From NCBI GenBank assembly GCA_964200075.2, contig CAXNAA020000100.1, forward strand, positions 1-28,378: 28,378 nucleotides of DNA. Direction: 5' to 3'. Below, piece after piece: positions 24,501-28,378 of the stretch (positions are counted from its first letter, which is position 1; every line of letters starts with the position of its first letter). The notes beneath the pieces are model-generated. The model was not told the origin of the DNA. It worked only from the letters and a program-made list of their open reading frames with translations, and made no database searches. The position numbers and the translations under genes were made by a program. The stretch is from Sphacelaria rigidula. Taxonomy: Eukaryota > Phaeophyceae > Sphacelariales.

Positions 24501-27500
24501 TCATTTGATGTTGTGGGCTCATGAACTACATCTGCAGTCGGCTTTTGCCAGCACATTTGTTGCGCTCTAAAGAATCCGTGGTACTTTGAGGCCTTTGAAC
24601 ACTGCCATCCAACCAGGCCATGAAAGCGATATTGCCTCTCCACGCAGGTTGAGCTTGACGTGACAATGGCAGAGCTCGCTCAGGCGCAGTCCGTTTTAAA
24701 AGAAACCTTGGACAAAGTGGCAGCGCTTGAGGCTCAGTTTGACGAAGCCAATGCAAAGAAGGTGAGGGACACGAACGTCCACCCGGCTACTTGGAGTATC
24801 ACGGGAGTATGAGAAGCCGATAGTTTCACAACCGCCCTGAGCATATTGTACGGAGTGTCTTCAGAACAGAGCGGTTGCGCTAGCGGGCACCGTTCCCCAT
24901 TTGCCTGTGCCTCGGTGCTAGTCGCCACGGCTTTCGAGGAGTGGTGAACATTCCCCGAGTTACGACATATTTTAAGTGTACCAGTCAGCACGTGGTCGGT
25001 CTGGGACCCGCCTTTCTCATTCGGAATATTCGGAGTGGGGTGTATACGTAGCCCGGTGCTCTTTGTTAGTCGTTAAGCAGATCCTCTAGTAAACGTTCCC
25101 TGTGGTAGGTCGCCTTTCTTGCGTTGGGTTCGCCGTCGACACCGACAGAACAAACATCTCGTTTCCTATTTCACAGGAAAAACTGATGAACGATGTGGAA
25201 GAATGCAGGGCCAGGTTGGACCGCGCTCAAAAGCTGATCGGTGGATTAGGGGGCGAAAAGGATCGATGGACGGTGAGATCAGGGTATGGGCATGCCTTTG
25301 GCTACAACTCGGTTTTGTAAGTACAGTATTGTCATCTACCACTTGGGACTTGTCGACCACCCCACAACACACACTATCCTCCTTTACTTCACTCTGTGGT
25401 ACAATCTGACAGTGGATGTTGCCAATCTATGGCTAGAGCATGAGACTCATATCCGCGCCATCGCTCAATCTTTCAACAACACGCACTCCCCACCCCCCGC
25501 CTTGGACACGCACCGGGGACGGGCAAAAACTACGGATGTAATCCTTTGATTAACACCCCAGTACGTCGTCAAAGGATGTATAGAATGGCACACTGCTGGA
25601 GTGTAGCGTATTTCTTCCGTCATTGAGTAAAGTGAGACACGAGACAAAGCGCAATAAGTAGTCTACTTGGCCTCTTGGTGGTATGTAAATATTGCTCGTT
25701 TCAGCATGAGGATGCCTGATCTTTAAGAAACATATCCATGCACGTGGGCCAACATCGTACAACGCGAGGATCTGCGTTTCGAAGTGATCATTCGATCGAA
25801 CGGTGTGGCTTTGCAGCATGCTCAAGAGACAATGGCGGTGGTTGCTTCCGTTGCACCGTCGTTTATCATTCTCGTGTTTCGCTGCTCTTCTCACAGGTGA
25901 CTGTAGCACAGCTGACGAAGGACTACGACAACTTGGTAGGTGACGCTTTGGTTTCCGCCGGCATGATAGCCTACGCAGGCCCCTTCACGCCGGACTTCAG
26001 ACAGAAGCTCGTCAGAGGTTGGCAAGACAAACTGCTAGAGCTCGGCATTCCGCACAGCGAGGGTTGCGACGTGCGGCTCACCCTTGCAGATCCGGTTGAG
26101 GTAAGTGTAGAGATACTCCGGGAGAGAGAAAAACATCCCCCAAACTCATCATCCATCGGCCAACGCTTGGACAAGCGTCGTTCGAGCATTCCACAAGTAC
26201 ATGATAAAAATATGACGGTCCTCAGGGAAACGTACCAGCGCGGTATCATCGTAGCTGCGCACTTGCCACTGATTATTTTTCATGACGGTTTCGGGTAAAG
26301 CATACCCTCGCTCCACGCCCATTCATTCTTGTGATACCCCTGGATGCCTGTTGAGACAGGGGAGCATGCAATCATGAAAGCAACATGTCGCATTGGTGCG
26401 TCGCTTTGAAGTCAGTTCAACGGTTACACTACAGAGTGTGTTCAGCTCATCTAAACAGTAAATACCGAACGCGGAAACGAAAACATGCTGTATGGGTATT
26501 TTGCTGAACGACGAGAGATACGCAAACAAGTACCCGGCGACATTCCTTACTTTTCGCTGGTCACATGATACCGAGGACATTCTCCCTTGCCACTAACACT
26601 CTCATATTCCCTGTCTGCCATCGTTCTCATTCAAGATCCGAGGCTGGACCATTGTCGGTCTTCCAAGCGACGGGCACTCAATTGAAAACGGAATCTTCAT
26701 GAGCCACGCGAGGCGATACCCACTCCTGATTGACCCCCAGGTTGGTGGTGTGGCACGTGGAGGGATCTCACACAGCTTTGAGATAGTACACTGTCTCCTA
26801 CTCCTGTGCCTATTTTTAGGACTCATCGAGCTATGCTTTTGGATCCGCAAAAGTGTTGTTCAGGCCTAGTCAATCGCTGTCATGCTCAGTAGTGTCCATT
26901 CTGATAGGAGTTGATATCGTTTCTACATACCGAAACGTTGCGACTCACGAGAAAAATCACGAGGAGAAGTCCCTCGTATACTGTCGACGTCGTTGGGTGT
27001 ATTAATGGTGTACAAGTGTTCAAGTATTCCGTGGGTAAGCGATAAATTACCTTCGAGTCTGCCTCAATCTATTTTCCAACTGTGCGTGGCTATTTGTATT
27101 TTTCAGGGTCAGGCCAACCGCTATATTAAGAACATGGGAAAGGATCCCAGCTTCTCTCTGAACGGTATTGATGTCATCAAGCTCACCGACAAAAACTTCC
27201 TCAGAACGCTGGAAAACGGGATCCGCTTTGGAAAGTGGGTACTTTTGGAAAACGTTCAGGTAAAATGAACCAAAATCGTTGCCCCGTTGACATCGGTACC
27301 AACGACAGTGTCGACTTACTCAAAACCAAACAACACAGCTACGTCCTACCCACCGCAACAAAACAGTCCTCCACTCCATGAAACTCAGTAAAGCATGCTT
27401 GAAAGCTAGCGGGCAATCCTGAACATATATATGTATATCAGATATCATCTCAACCTCCTTCAATCATGATCAGTATTGACTCATGTAACCCATCACGATA

Positions 27501-28150
27501 GGCATCGTTTATTTTCTGACAGGGCAAAAAGAGGTCTACGAATTTTGGCGTGTTGAGCAGCATCTATGTAGGATCTTCCGGTGAAATCCTGGGTACACAT
27601 TTTTCCGCCTCCACTCCCTGATTTCGGTCCGATCAAGTCATGTATGATTTTCCAGGCCACGATTATGTTGACACCTCTGCGCTGCCGTAATGAACGAATA
27701 CTCTCATCTCCGCTGTTGTGAGGGCCTCGTGCAAAAGGTGCATACATGCTACCACCTACTGTAGGCTTCGCTGGTATCGGTAACGACCGCATCGACCCTT
27801 GCAGACTCATGTTCCGGGGCGATGAAAGACGATCCACGTGCTGGCGCATCGAGTTCTTCAAAGATTTCACTCACCTTGCGTAGGATCAAATGCGACAAGT
27901 GTCACTCACCAAATTTCACGAGTGCATAATTGCAGATGGCCAAAAAGTGTGACGCTTTCAGTGACCGCCCAGGGTACTATTCAACTATTGCGAAGATCAT
28001 GGCTTGCAACGGTGCAAATCTCAGACGTAGTAGCCGTTGACGGTTTACCTCTATTTTTGCATTTTTTTTACGCAGGAGAGTCTGGATGCTGCGCTGGAGC
28101 CACTACTGCTGCAGCAAAAGTTCAAACAAGGAGGCACGGAAATGATCAAG
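302..28150 (+). CDS. DNAH1-like: Axonemal dynein heavy chain, inner-arm DNAH1-like, partial at both ends (34 exons)
   Basis: Dynein heavy chains are AAA+ motors that use ATP to slide axonemal doublet microtubules. Seen directly: joining the 34 exons listed below gives 1,619 codons with no stop. Domains in order (residues of the joined piece): AAA1 sensor [12 protein letters not shown] (about 11-21); AAA2 P-loop GPTGGGKS (about 193-200) and degenerate Walker B FDGPVD; AAA3 P-loop GPTGTGKT (about 540-547) and Walker [12 protein letters not shown]4 P-loop GVGGSGRQS (about 890-898); stalk helix 1 (about 1110-1240); microtubule-binding tip (about 1242-1345); stalk helix 2 (about 1350-1430); AAA5 with GLPSD and IDPQGQAN. 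A full chain is about 4,000-4,600 residues, so this is roughly a third. The DNAH1 subgroup is inferred from remembered local matches such as KVFQGMLM, ALKSVAT and [10 protein letters not shown]. Dynein is near certain; the subgroup is probable. Confidence 0.95.
1199..1275. repeat. GC-rich cluster of short hairpins in intron 1
   Basis: Three tight stem-loops stand out from AT-rich flanks: CGTGCC/GGCACG with a 3-nt loop (1199-1213), CCAGC/GCTGG (1220-1241) and AGCGGC/GCCGCT with a TTC loop (1261-1275). A run of nine G lies at 1240-1248. Such hairpin clusters are known from algal organelle genomes. Whether this is an organelle-derived insertion is only a guess. Confidence 0.6.
1546..1659 (+). 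CDS. Dynein exon 2: end of AAA1, [11 protein letters not shown] segment
   Basis: 38 codons, residues 81-118, [20 protein letters not shown] to LLLRALQ. SEQLS(A/S)[11 protein letters not shown] is one of the most conserved dynein stretches, so the splice after exon 1 is secure. It forms the small alpha subdomain of AAA1. Phase 0 at both ends. Intron 2 (1660-2212, 553 nt, GTGCAC...CAG) shows nothing recognisable. Confidence 0.95.
2213..2365 (+). CDS. Dynein exon 3: AAA1-AAA2 junction
   Basis: 51 codons, residues 119-169, from [15 protein letters not shown] through [10 protein letters not shown] to NQGLQP. The DLPLFxGIxxDLFPG motif is diagnostic of dynein heavy chains. Phase 0 at both ends. Intron 3 (2366-4058, 1,693 nt, GTATGA...CAG) holds a 16-nt perfect palindrome and, next to exon 4, two decayed partial copies of exon 4. 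Confidence 0.95.
2654..2669. repeat. 16-nt perfect palindrome in intron 3
   Basis: TTCAGGGTACCCTGAA reads the same on both strands. No gene or known site is linked to it; it may be chance. Confidence 0.6.
3872..3945 (+). pseudogene. Decayed partial copy A of exon 4
   Basis: Stretch 3889-3921 aligns without gaps to exon 4 at 4083-4115 with about 26 of 33 bases identical, including the shared 11-mer gtgtccggcac. Read in the exon 4 frame, the segment starting near 3875 gives FVVEI, a stop, then an IRVRHFLL-like stretch, against FITKVIEL... ICVRHGLM in the exon. An in-frame TAG, no P-loop and no clear acceptor show it is not functional. Confidence 0.55.
3971..4043 (+). pseudogene. Decayed partial copy B of exon 4
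   Basis: Lies immediately upstream of exon 4. Over 45 ungapped bases from gtattcgagctg, about 30 match the exon from gtaatcgagctg. The shared frame reads VFELYDII against VIELYEMI and ends at a TGA before any P-loop. It lacks a nearby acceptor. With copy A it looks like a tandem duplication of the exon 4 start. Confidence 0.5.
4059..4196 (+). CDS. Dynein exon 4: AAA2 Walker A
   Basis: 46 codons, residues 170-215, [20 protein letters not shown] to LQEALTHLK. It carries the AAA2 P-loop GPTGGGKS, which binds ATP structurally in dyneins. Phase 0 at both ends, acceptor ctgcag. Intron 4 (4197-5365, 1,169 nt, GTGCGT...CAG) shows no feature beyond a few G/C runs near 5053-5093. Confidence 0.96.
5366..5467 (+). 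CDS. Dynein exon 5: AAA2 [12 protein letters not shown] segment
   Basis: 34 codons, residues 216-249, [20 protein letters not shown] to [23 protein letters not shown] is near invariant in axonemal dyneins. Phase 0 at both ends. Intron 5 (5468-6887, 1,420 nt, GTGTGT...CAG) contains a large foldback element at 5957-6346. Confidence 0.96.
5957..6346. mobile_element. 390-bp foldback (palindromic) element, MITE-like
   Basis: Two arms of about 189 nt are imperfect reverse complements around a 14-nt centre (6145-6158). Innermost pairs are ttttccctgatat (6132-6144) and atatcagggaaaa (6159-6171). Matching continues through cagcgctgactgaaa and agcgcattttaccaactctg, then weakens, ending near tatgaaat (5957) and atttcata (6339-6346). 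There is no coding capacity and I see no clear target-site duplication. It is most likely a non-autonomous foldback transposon or an inverted duplication. Confidence 0.75.
6888..7022 (+). CDS. Dynein exon 6: AAA2 Walker B region
   Basis: 45 codons, residues 250-294, [20 protein letters not shown] to [33 protein letters not shown] is the dynein AAA2 Walker B block. FDGPVD replaces the usual acidic pair, as is normal in this module and consistent with no hydrolysis. Phase 0 at both ends. The exon stays open for 39 codons into intron 6 (7023-7741, 719 nt, GTTTGC...ACAG), which holds nothing else. Confidence 0.96.
7742..7941 (+). CDS. Dynein exon 7: AAA2 sensor, [15 protein letters not shown]
   Basis: 200 nt, residues 295-361 (last codon split). 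It runs [40 protein letters not shown], to [10 protein letters not shown] plus two bases of an Arg codon. A donor at 7922 would also keep a codon end, but only the donor at 7942 (aaag/gtgg) restores the frame with exon 8. Intron 7 (7942-8750, 809 nt, phase 2, GTGGAA...ACAG) holds nothing I recognise. Confidence 0.92.
8751..8835 (+). CDS. Dynein exon 8: AAA2 lid helices (short exon)
   Basis: 85 nt, residues 361-389. After completing the split Arg it reads [20 protein letters not shown] then FCFEPLPS. This matches the LFDxLVPPxLxFxRR...P helix pair that follows AAA2 in dyneins, with hydrophobic spacing kept but low identity. It was found by demanding a spliced link between exons 7 and 9. Intron 8 (8836-9830, 995 nt, GTGAGC...CCAG) has a TA microsatellite and a long pyrimidine tract. 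Confidence 0.85.
9298..9319. repeat. TA-rich microsatellite in intron 8
   Basis: A short (TA)n run with one interruption, in intron 8. Confidence 0.8.
9507..9620 (+). repeat. Pyrimidine-rich low-complexity tract in intron 8
   Basis: T- and C-rich stretch (repeated ttttctt and ctttccttttc) about 210 nt before the acceptor of exon 9. It is too far from the acceptor to be its polypyrimidine tract. Confidence 0.65.
9831..10039 (+). CDS. Dynein exon 9: AAA2-AAA3 linker helices
   Basis: 209 nt, residues 390-459 (last codon split). It reads [20 protein letters not shown], an EAAEQLKQN segment, then [20 protein letters not shown] and FADQFL. The FxFxLVWSVxxxxDxxGRxxFxxFLR pattern is typical of axonemal dyneins. 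Donor ag/gtgcga leaves AG of an Arg codon. Intron 9 (10040-10782, 743 nt, phase 2) has an AT microsatellite at 10328-10356. Confidence 0.95.
10328..10356. repeat. TA microsatellite in intron 9
   Basis: Imperfect (TA)n run of 29 nt interrupted by gtg and ttt. Confidence 0.8.
10783..10911 (+). CDS. Dynein exon 10: pre-AAA3 segment, YDF...WVPW
   Basis: 129 nt, residues 459-502, both end codons split. It reads [20 protein letters not shown] then [20 protein letters not shown], a dynein linker where Y/F-D-F and W-x-PW are conserved. The upstream acceptor is AAG (gtcaag/a). It is the only exon that ends in A rather than G (TAC AA/GTGAGG). Intron 10 (10912-11256, 345 nt, phase 2) shows nothing. Confidence 0.93.
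11257..11369 (+). CDS. Dynein exon 11: start of AAA3
   Basis: 113 nt, residues 502-540. It reads [20 protein letters not shown] then [17 protein letters not shown] plus the first base of a Gly codon. IPTVDxxR is conserved just before the AAA3 P-loop. This is the only phase-1 junction in the window. Intron 11 (11370-11754, 385 nt, GTGATT...CCAG) shows nothing. Confidence 0.95.
11755..11873 (+). CDS. Dynein exon 12: AAA3 Walker A
   Basis: 119 nt, residues 540-579. The split Gly opens the P-loop [16 protein letters not shown], followed by [11 protein letters not shown], a dynein signature. AAA3 is the regulatory ATPase site; Lys and Thr of the P-loop are intact, so nucleotide binding is expected. 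Intron 12 (11874-12384, 511 nt, phase 0, GTGAAG...TCAG) shows nothing. Confidence 0.97.
12385..12551 (+). CDS. Dynein exon 13: AAA3 Walker B
   Basis: 167 nt, residues 580-635 (last codon split). It reads [20 protein letters not shown] then [44 protein letters not shown] is the Walker [14 protein letters not shown] is near invariant. Donor ctg/gtgaga splits a Trp codon. Intron 13 (12552-13446, 895 nt, phase 2) has overlapping open frames of 85-92 codons that I judge to be chance. Confidence 0.97.
13447..13572 (+). CDS. Dynein exon 14: AAA3 sensor [12 protein letters not shown]
   Basis: 126 nt, residues 635-677, both end codons split. It reads [20 protein letters not shown] then [22 protein letters not shown]. 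The GPPGGGRN loop and RHFN are diagnostic of AAA3. The usual small residue and Met before GPPGG are Ala and Cys here. Intron 14 (13573-13982, 410 nt, phase 2) shows nothing. Confidence 0.96.
13983..14196 (+). CDS. Dynein exon 15: end of AAA3, [14 protein letters not shown]
   Basis: 214 nt, residues 677-748. It ends in [22 protein letters not shown], the conserved end of AAA3 that carries the arginine of NLRD. The next intron (intron 15, 14197-16138, 1,942 nt, phase 0, GTACGA...GCAG) is the longest. It holds an inverted minisatellite, a purine tract and a long antisense open frame, described separately. Confidence 0.97.
14384..14778. repeat. Degenerate minisatellite with an orientation switch, intron 15
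   Basis: A 10-nt core recurs every 14-25 nt: about nine copies of CATCTGGGAT and variants up to about 14565, then about twelve copies of its reverse complement ATCCCAGATG and variants from 14571. The halves meet at ggata-ccca-tatcc (14561-14574). Copies differ at one to three bases and spacers vary. No protein is implied. Confidence 0.8.
15005..15053 (+). repeat. 49-nt pure purine tract with predicted G-quadruplex
   Basis: Only A and G occur. The 14-mer gggagggaaggaaa occurs twice (15013-15026 and 15038-15051). Bases 15027-15044 contain four G-runs of three or more with loops of 1, 3 and 1 nt, which fits the usual G-quadruplex pattern. It lies on the transcribed sense strand, so the same sequence would be in the pre-mRNA. 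Confidence 0.7.
15847..16614 (-). other. Long antisense open frame (255 codons) across exon 16, unproven
   Basis: An ATG-initiated frame of 255 codons on the minus strand, the longest open frame in the window. It covers exon 16 (252 nt) but extends about 290 nt past one side and 220 nt past the other. I recognise no domain, and it is rich in Ser, Cys and Arg as shadow frames often are. Most likely it is not a gene. Confidence 0.15.
16139..16390 (+). CDS. Dynein exon 16: AAA3-AAA4 linker
   Basis: 84 codons, residues 749-832. It runs [40 protein letters not shown], to [12 protein letters not shown]. RVWxHExxRVFxDRLxxxEDxxWF and the FGDF-like [10 protein letters not shown] are dynein landmarks. 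The exon frame stays open about 180 nt upstream and about 110 nt downstream; I chose the acceptor gcag at 16135-16138 because GMLM follows KVFQ in the family. Intron 16 (16391-17136, 746 nt, GTAGGC...AAAG) shows nothing else. Confidence 0.94.
17137..17285 (+). CDS. Dynein exon 17: start of AAA4
   Basis: 149 nt, residues 833-882. It reads [20 protein letters not shown] then [29 protein letters not shown] plus AG of an Arg codon. This is the YEE...VVEEYLxxFN...MxLVxFxDAIEHxxRI block before the AAA4 P-loop. Its acceptor is weak (gtaaaag, no pyrimidine tract). Intron 17 (17286-18036, 751 nt, phase 2, ends cgaag) shows nothing. Confidence 0.95.
18037..18136 (+). CDS. Dynein exon 18: AAA4 Walker A
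   Basis: 100 nt, residues 882-915. [20 protein letters not shown] then [28 protein letters not shown] is the characteristic AAA4 P-loop of axonemal dyneins, with Arg in place of the usual Lys. Intron 18 (18137-18439, 303 nt, phase 0, GTGTGG...TCAG) shows nothing. Confidence 0.97.
18440..18553 (+). CDS. Dynein exon 19: AAA4, IEIAKNYG to FNDTQ; GC donor
   Basis: 38 codons, residues 916-953, [20 protein letters not shown] then [27 protein letters not shown] is the AAA4 Walker B-like strand (FLFxDxQI in the family). The conserved protein continues with II at the next exon, so the splice must fall after CAG at 18553. The next bases are GCGAGC, a GC donor. Intron 19 (18554-18793, 240 nt) is the shortest. 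Confidence 0.95.
18794..18955 (+). CDS. Dynein exon 20: AAA4, [17 protein letters not shown]
   Basis: 54 codons, residues 954-1007. [20 protein letters not shown] then [37 protein letters not shown](I/V)NN(I/V)LNSGD(V/I)PNL is a strong dynein signature. Phase 0 at both ends. Intron 20 (18956-19725, 770 nt, GTATGT...CCAG) shows nothing. Confidence 0.97.
19726..19866 (+). CDS. Dynein exon 21: AAA4 sensor, [18 protein letters not shown]
   Basis: 47 codons, residues 1008-1054. [20 protein letters not shown] then [27 protein letters not shown]. The CMSP(I/L)[20 protein letters not shown] block is near invariant in axonemal dyneins. Phase 0 at both ends. Intron 21 (19867-20241, 375 nt, GTGTGT...ACAG) shows nothing. 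Confidence 0.98.
20242..20319 (+). CDS. Dynein exon 22: AAA4 to stalk, [10 protein letters not shown]
   Basis: 26 codons, residues 1055-1080. [20 protein letters not shown] then EPKVVE. In the family AL.SVA..FL follows EWP directly, which fixes both splice sites. The ALKSVAT wording is one of the DNAH1-like cues. Intron 22 (20320-20841, 522 nt, phase 0, GTATGG...CCAG) shows nothing. Confidence 0.93.
20842..21012 (+). CDS. Dynein exon 23: base of stalk, [13 protein letters not shown]
   Basis: 57 codons, residues 1081-1137. [20 protein letters not shown] then [20 protein letters not shown] and [17 protein letters not shown]. (H/Y)NYVTP(T/K)SYLEL is the landmark where the chain leaves the ring for the stalk. 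The last third begins the first coiled-coil helix. Intron 23 (21013-21662, 650 nt, phase 0, GTAAGG...CCAG) shows nothing. Confidence 0.97.
21663..21824 (+). CDS. Dynein exon 24: stalk coiled coil 1
   Basis: 54 codons, residues 1138-1191. [20 protein letters not shown] then [34 protein letters not shown]. It is charged with heptad-spaced hydrophobic residues. VGLDKL...Q...L...L....P.L is the usual outgoing stalk helix. Phase 0 at both ends. Intron 24 (21825-22370, 546 nt, GTGAAT...ACAG) shows nothing. Confidence 0.95.
22371..22520 (+). CDS. Dynein exon 25: stalk coiled coil 1, [13 protein letters not shown]
   Basis: 50 codons, residues 1192-1241. [20 protein letters not shown] then [31 protein letters not shown](Q/E)[13 protein letters not shown]...L..L.K.D(I/L).E is the conserved end of the outgoing helix next to the microtubule-binding tip. 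Intron 25 (22521-23162, 642 nt, phase 0, GTAATA...CTAG) shows nothing and is the only one I noted that ends TAG. Confidence 0.97.
23163..23276 (+). CDS. Dynein exon 26: microtubule-binding tip, first part
   Basis: 38 codons, residues 1242-1279. [20 protein letters not shown] then [19 protein letters not shown](K/R)xMxxPPxxVKLxMEAxCIMxGxKP opens the microtubule-binding domain. The Pro after PP is Tyr here. Phase 0 at both ends. Intron 26 (23277-23723, 447 nt, GTATCA...ACAG) shows nothing. Confidence 0.97.
23724..23834 (+). CDS. Dynein exon 27: microtubule-binding tip, middle
   Basis: 37 codons, residues 1280-1316. [20 protein letters not shown] then [17 protein letters not shown]. The family motif (D/E)DYW..(G/S)KK.L is read as NDWF..AKK.L, then (F/Y)DKDNIPD.VI. 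Phase 0 at both ends. Intron 27 (23835-24150, 316 nt, GTGAGA...GCAG) shows nothing. Confidence 0.95.
24151..24312 (+). CDS. Dynein exon 28: microtubule-binding tip end and stalk coiled coil 2 start
   Basis: 54 codons, residues 1317-1370. [20 protein letters not shown] then [34 protein letters not shown]. (V/I)SKAC..IC.WVRAM.KY..VAK.V.PKR is the conserved return into the incoming helix. The wording is close to remembered DNAH1. Intron 28 (24313-24647, 335 nt, phase 0, GTACTT...GCAG) shows nothing. Confidence 0.97.
24648..24761 (+). CDS. Dynein exon 29: stalk coiled coil 2
   Basis: 38 codons, residues 1371-1408. [20 protein letters not shown] then [18 protein letters not shown]. It has charged heptads with Leu and Val at core positions, the incoming stalk helix. 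Phase 0 at both ends. Intron 29 (24762-25176, 415 nt, GTGAGG...ACAG) shows nothing. Confidence 0.95.
25177..25272 (+). CDS. Dynein exon 30: stalk exit, [12 protein letters not shown]
   Basis: 32 codons, residues 1409-1440. [20 protein letters not shown] then [24 protein letters not shown] marks the end of the stalk and return to the ring at AAA5. Phase 0 at both ends. Intron 30 (25273-25896, 624 nt, GTGAGA...ACAG) shows nothing. Confidence 0.97.
25897..26100 (+). CDS. Dynein exon 31: AAA5 start, [17 protein letters not shown]
   Basis: 68 codons, residues 1441-1508. It opens [20 protein letters not shown], continues [20 protein letters not shown], and ends in [12 protein letters not shown](V/L)(S/A)(A/S)G.(I/V)AY.G.FT..(F/Y)R is the start of AAA5, whose usual P-loop is absent in all dyneins. 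Phase 0 at both ends, near-consensus donor GTAAGT. Intron 31 (26101-26635, 535 nt) shows nothing. Confidence 0.97.
26636..26740 (+). CDS. Dynein exon 32: AAA5, [13 protein letters not shown]...IDPQ
   Basis: 35 codons, residues 1509-1543. [20 protein letters not shown] then [24 protein letters not shown].(E/D)NGI.......RWPL.IDPQ is strongly conserved. The usual Trp before PL is Tyr here. Acceptor is AAG (ttcaag). Intron 32 (26741-27106, 366 nt, phase 0, GTTGGT...TCAG) shows nothing. Confidence 0.97.
27107..27259 (+). CDS. Dynein exon 33: AAA5, [13 protein letters not shown] to LLENVQ
   Basis: 51 codons, residues 1544-1594. [20 protein letters not shown] then [35 protein letters not shown].(W/Y)IKNME.... 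and (F/Y)LR.LENAI.FG.P.LLEN(V/I) are family motifs; the usual Pro is Trp here (GKWVLLEN). Phase 0. Intron 33 (27260-28075, 816 nt, GTAAAA...GCAG) holds a short TA run near 27424-27439 and nothing else. Confidence 0.97.
27424..27439. repeat. Short TA-rich run in intron 33
   Basis: Sixteen bases of catatatatgtatat type. Minor low-complexity sequence. Confidence 0.6.
28076..28150 (+). CDS. Dynein exon 34: AAA5, [14 protein letters not shown]
   Basis: 25 codons, residues 1595-1619. [20 protein letters not shown] then TEMIK. LD..LEP.LL(K/Q)..FKQGG is the expected continuation of AAA5. The protein should go on to the FR.Y(I/L)TT(K/R)L.NP.Y motif, which is not in the window. Donor GTGCTT at 28151, phase 0. 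Confidence 0.96.
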
Positions 28151-28378
28151 GTGCTTTGTAGAATTAAAAAACTCCACGACTGTGATAACATTTGCTACGA
28201 CCATAATCGCCGTAATTCGTTAGCGGACATGAAGGCACGCAAGCTAACCCTTAGAACAAATCTTGGACGGAACGTAGCGGCGGCTATACCCTCCCACCCC
28301 ATGTGAGACACCCATGAGGCAGTGTATAAGCTGTTGCTGTATCTGGAAGTGACGATACCACAGAATAAAGCAACTCAT
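28151..28378 (+). other. 5' part of intron 34
   Basis: Starts GTGCTT after exon 34. I find no stretch here that encodes the conserved TTKLxNPHY segment expected next, so the next exon lies beyond the window. Confidence 0.75.

Noticed and set aside
302-28150. Cytoplasmic dynein or outer-arm heavy chain
   Set aside because: Wording of AAA3-AAA4 and the stalk fits the inner-arm DNAH1-type group better. A tree would be needed to settle this firmly.
1-28378. A novel defence or mobile gene system, CRISPR array or virus-derived gene
   Set aside because: Every well-supported coding segment belongs to one dynein gene. The remaining structure is intronic repeats and one non-coding foldback element.

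Overview
This window is nuclear DNA of an intron-rich eukaryote. It holds one recognisable gene: the middle part of an axonemal dynein heavy chain, on the + strand. I could place 34 exons between 302 and 28150. Joined, they give 4,857 nt (1,619 codons) with no stop and no frame break. The joined protein runs from the end of motor module AAA1, through AAA2, AAA3 and AAA4, the first stalk coiled coil, the microtubule-binding tip and the second coiled coil, into AAA5. The start of the gene (tail, linker, AAA1 Walker motifs) lies upstream of the window. The end (rest of AAA5, AAA6, C-terminal domain) lies downstream. The best fit from memory is the DNAH1-like single-headed inner-arm dyneins, so the organism builds motile cilia or flagella.

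Organism: coding sequence is about 17% of the window. Exons average about 143 nt and introns about 697 nt; the shortest intron is 240 nt and the longest 1,942 nt. Donors favour GTG over GTA, and introns are mostly phase 0. The standard genetic code works throughout. This suggests a flagellated protist or alga with medium-to-long introns. A brown alga or another stramenopile, or a chromerid-type alveolate, would fit. The sequence argues against ciliates (tiny introns) and prokaryotes. I cannot name the species.

Layout: 1-301 intron with a C16 run; 302-2365 end of AAA1; 4059-7941 AAA2 core; 8751-11369 AAA2 lid and AAA2/AAA3 linker; 11369-14196 AAA3; 16139-17285 linker and start of AAA4; 18037-20319 AAA4; 20842-22520 first stalk helix; 23163-24312 microtubule-binding tip; 24312-25272 second stalk helix and return to the ring; 25897-28150 AAA5; 28151-28378 start of the next intron.

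Non-coding structure sits in the longer introns. Intron 3 carries two decayed partial copies of exon 4. Intron 5 carries a 390-bp foldback (palindromic) element. Intron 1 carries a cluster of GC-rich hairpins. Intron 15, the longest, carries a degenerate minisatellite that flips orientation half way, a purine/G-quadruplex tract, and a long antisense open frame reaching across exon 16. One intron (19) appears to use a GC donor. I found no second gene, no RNA gene, no CRISPR array, no complete transposon and no promoter.
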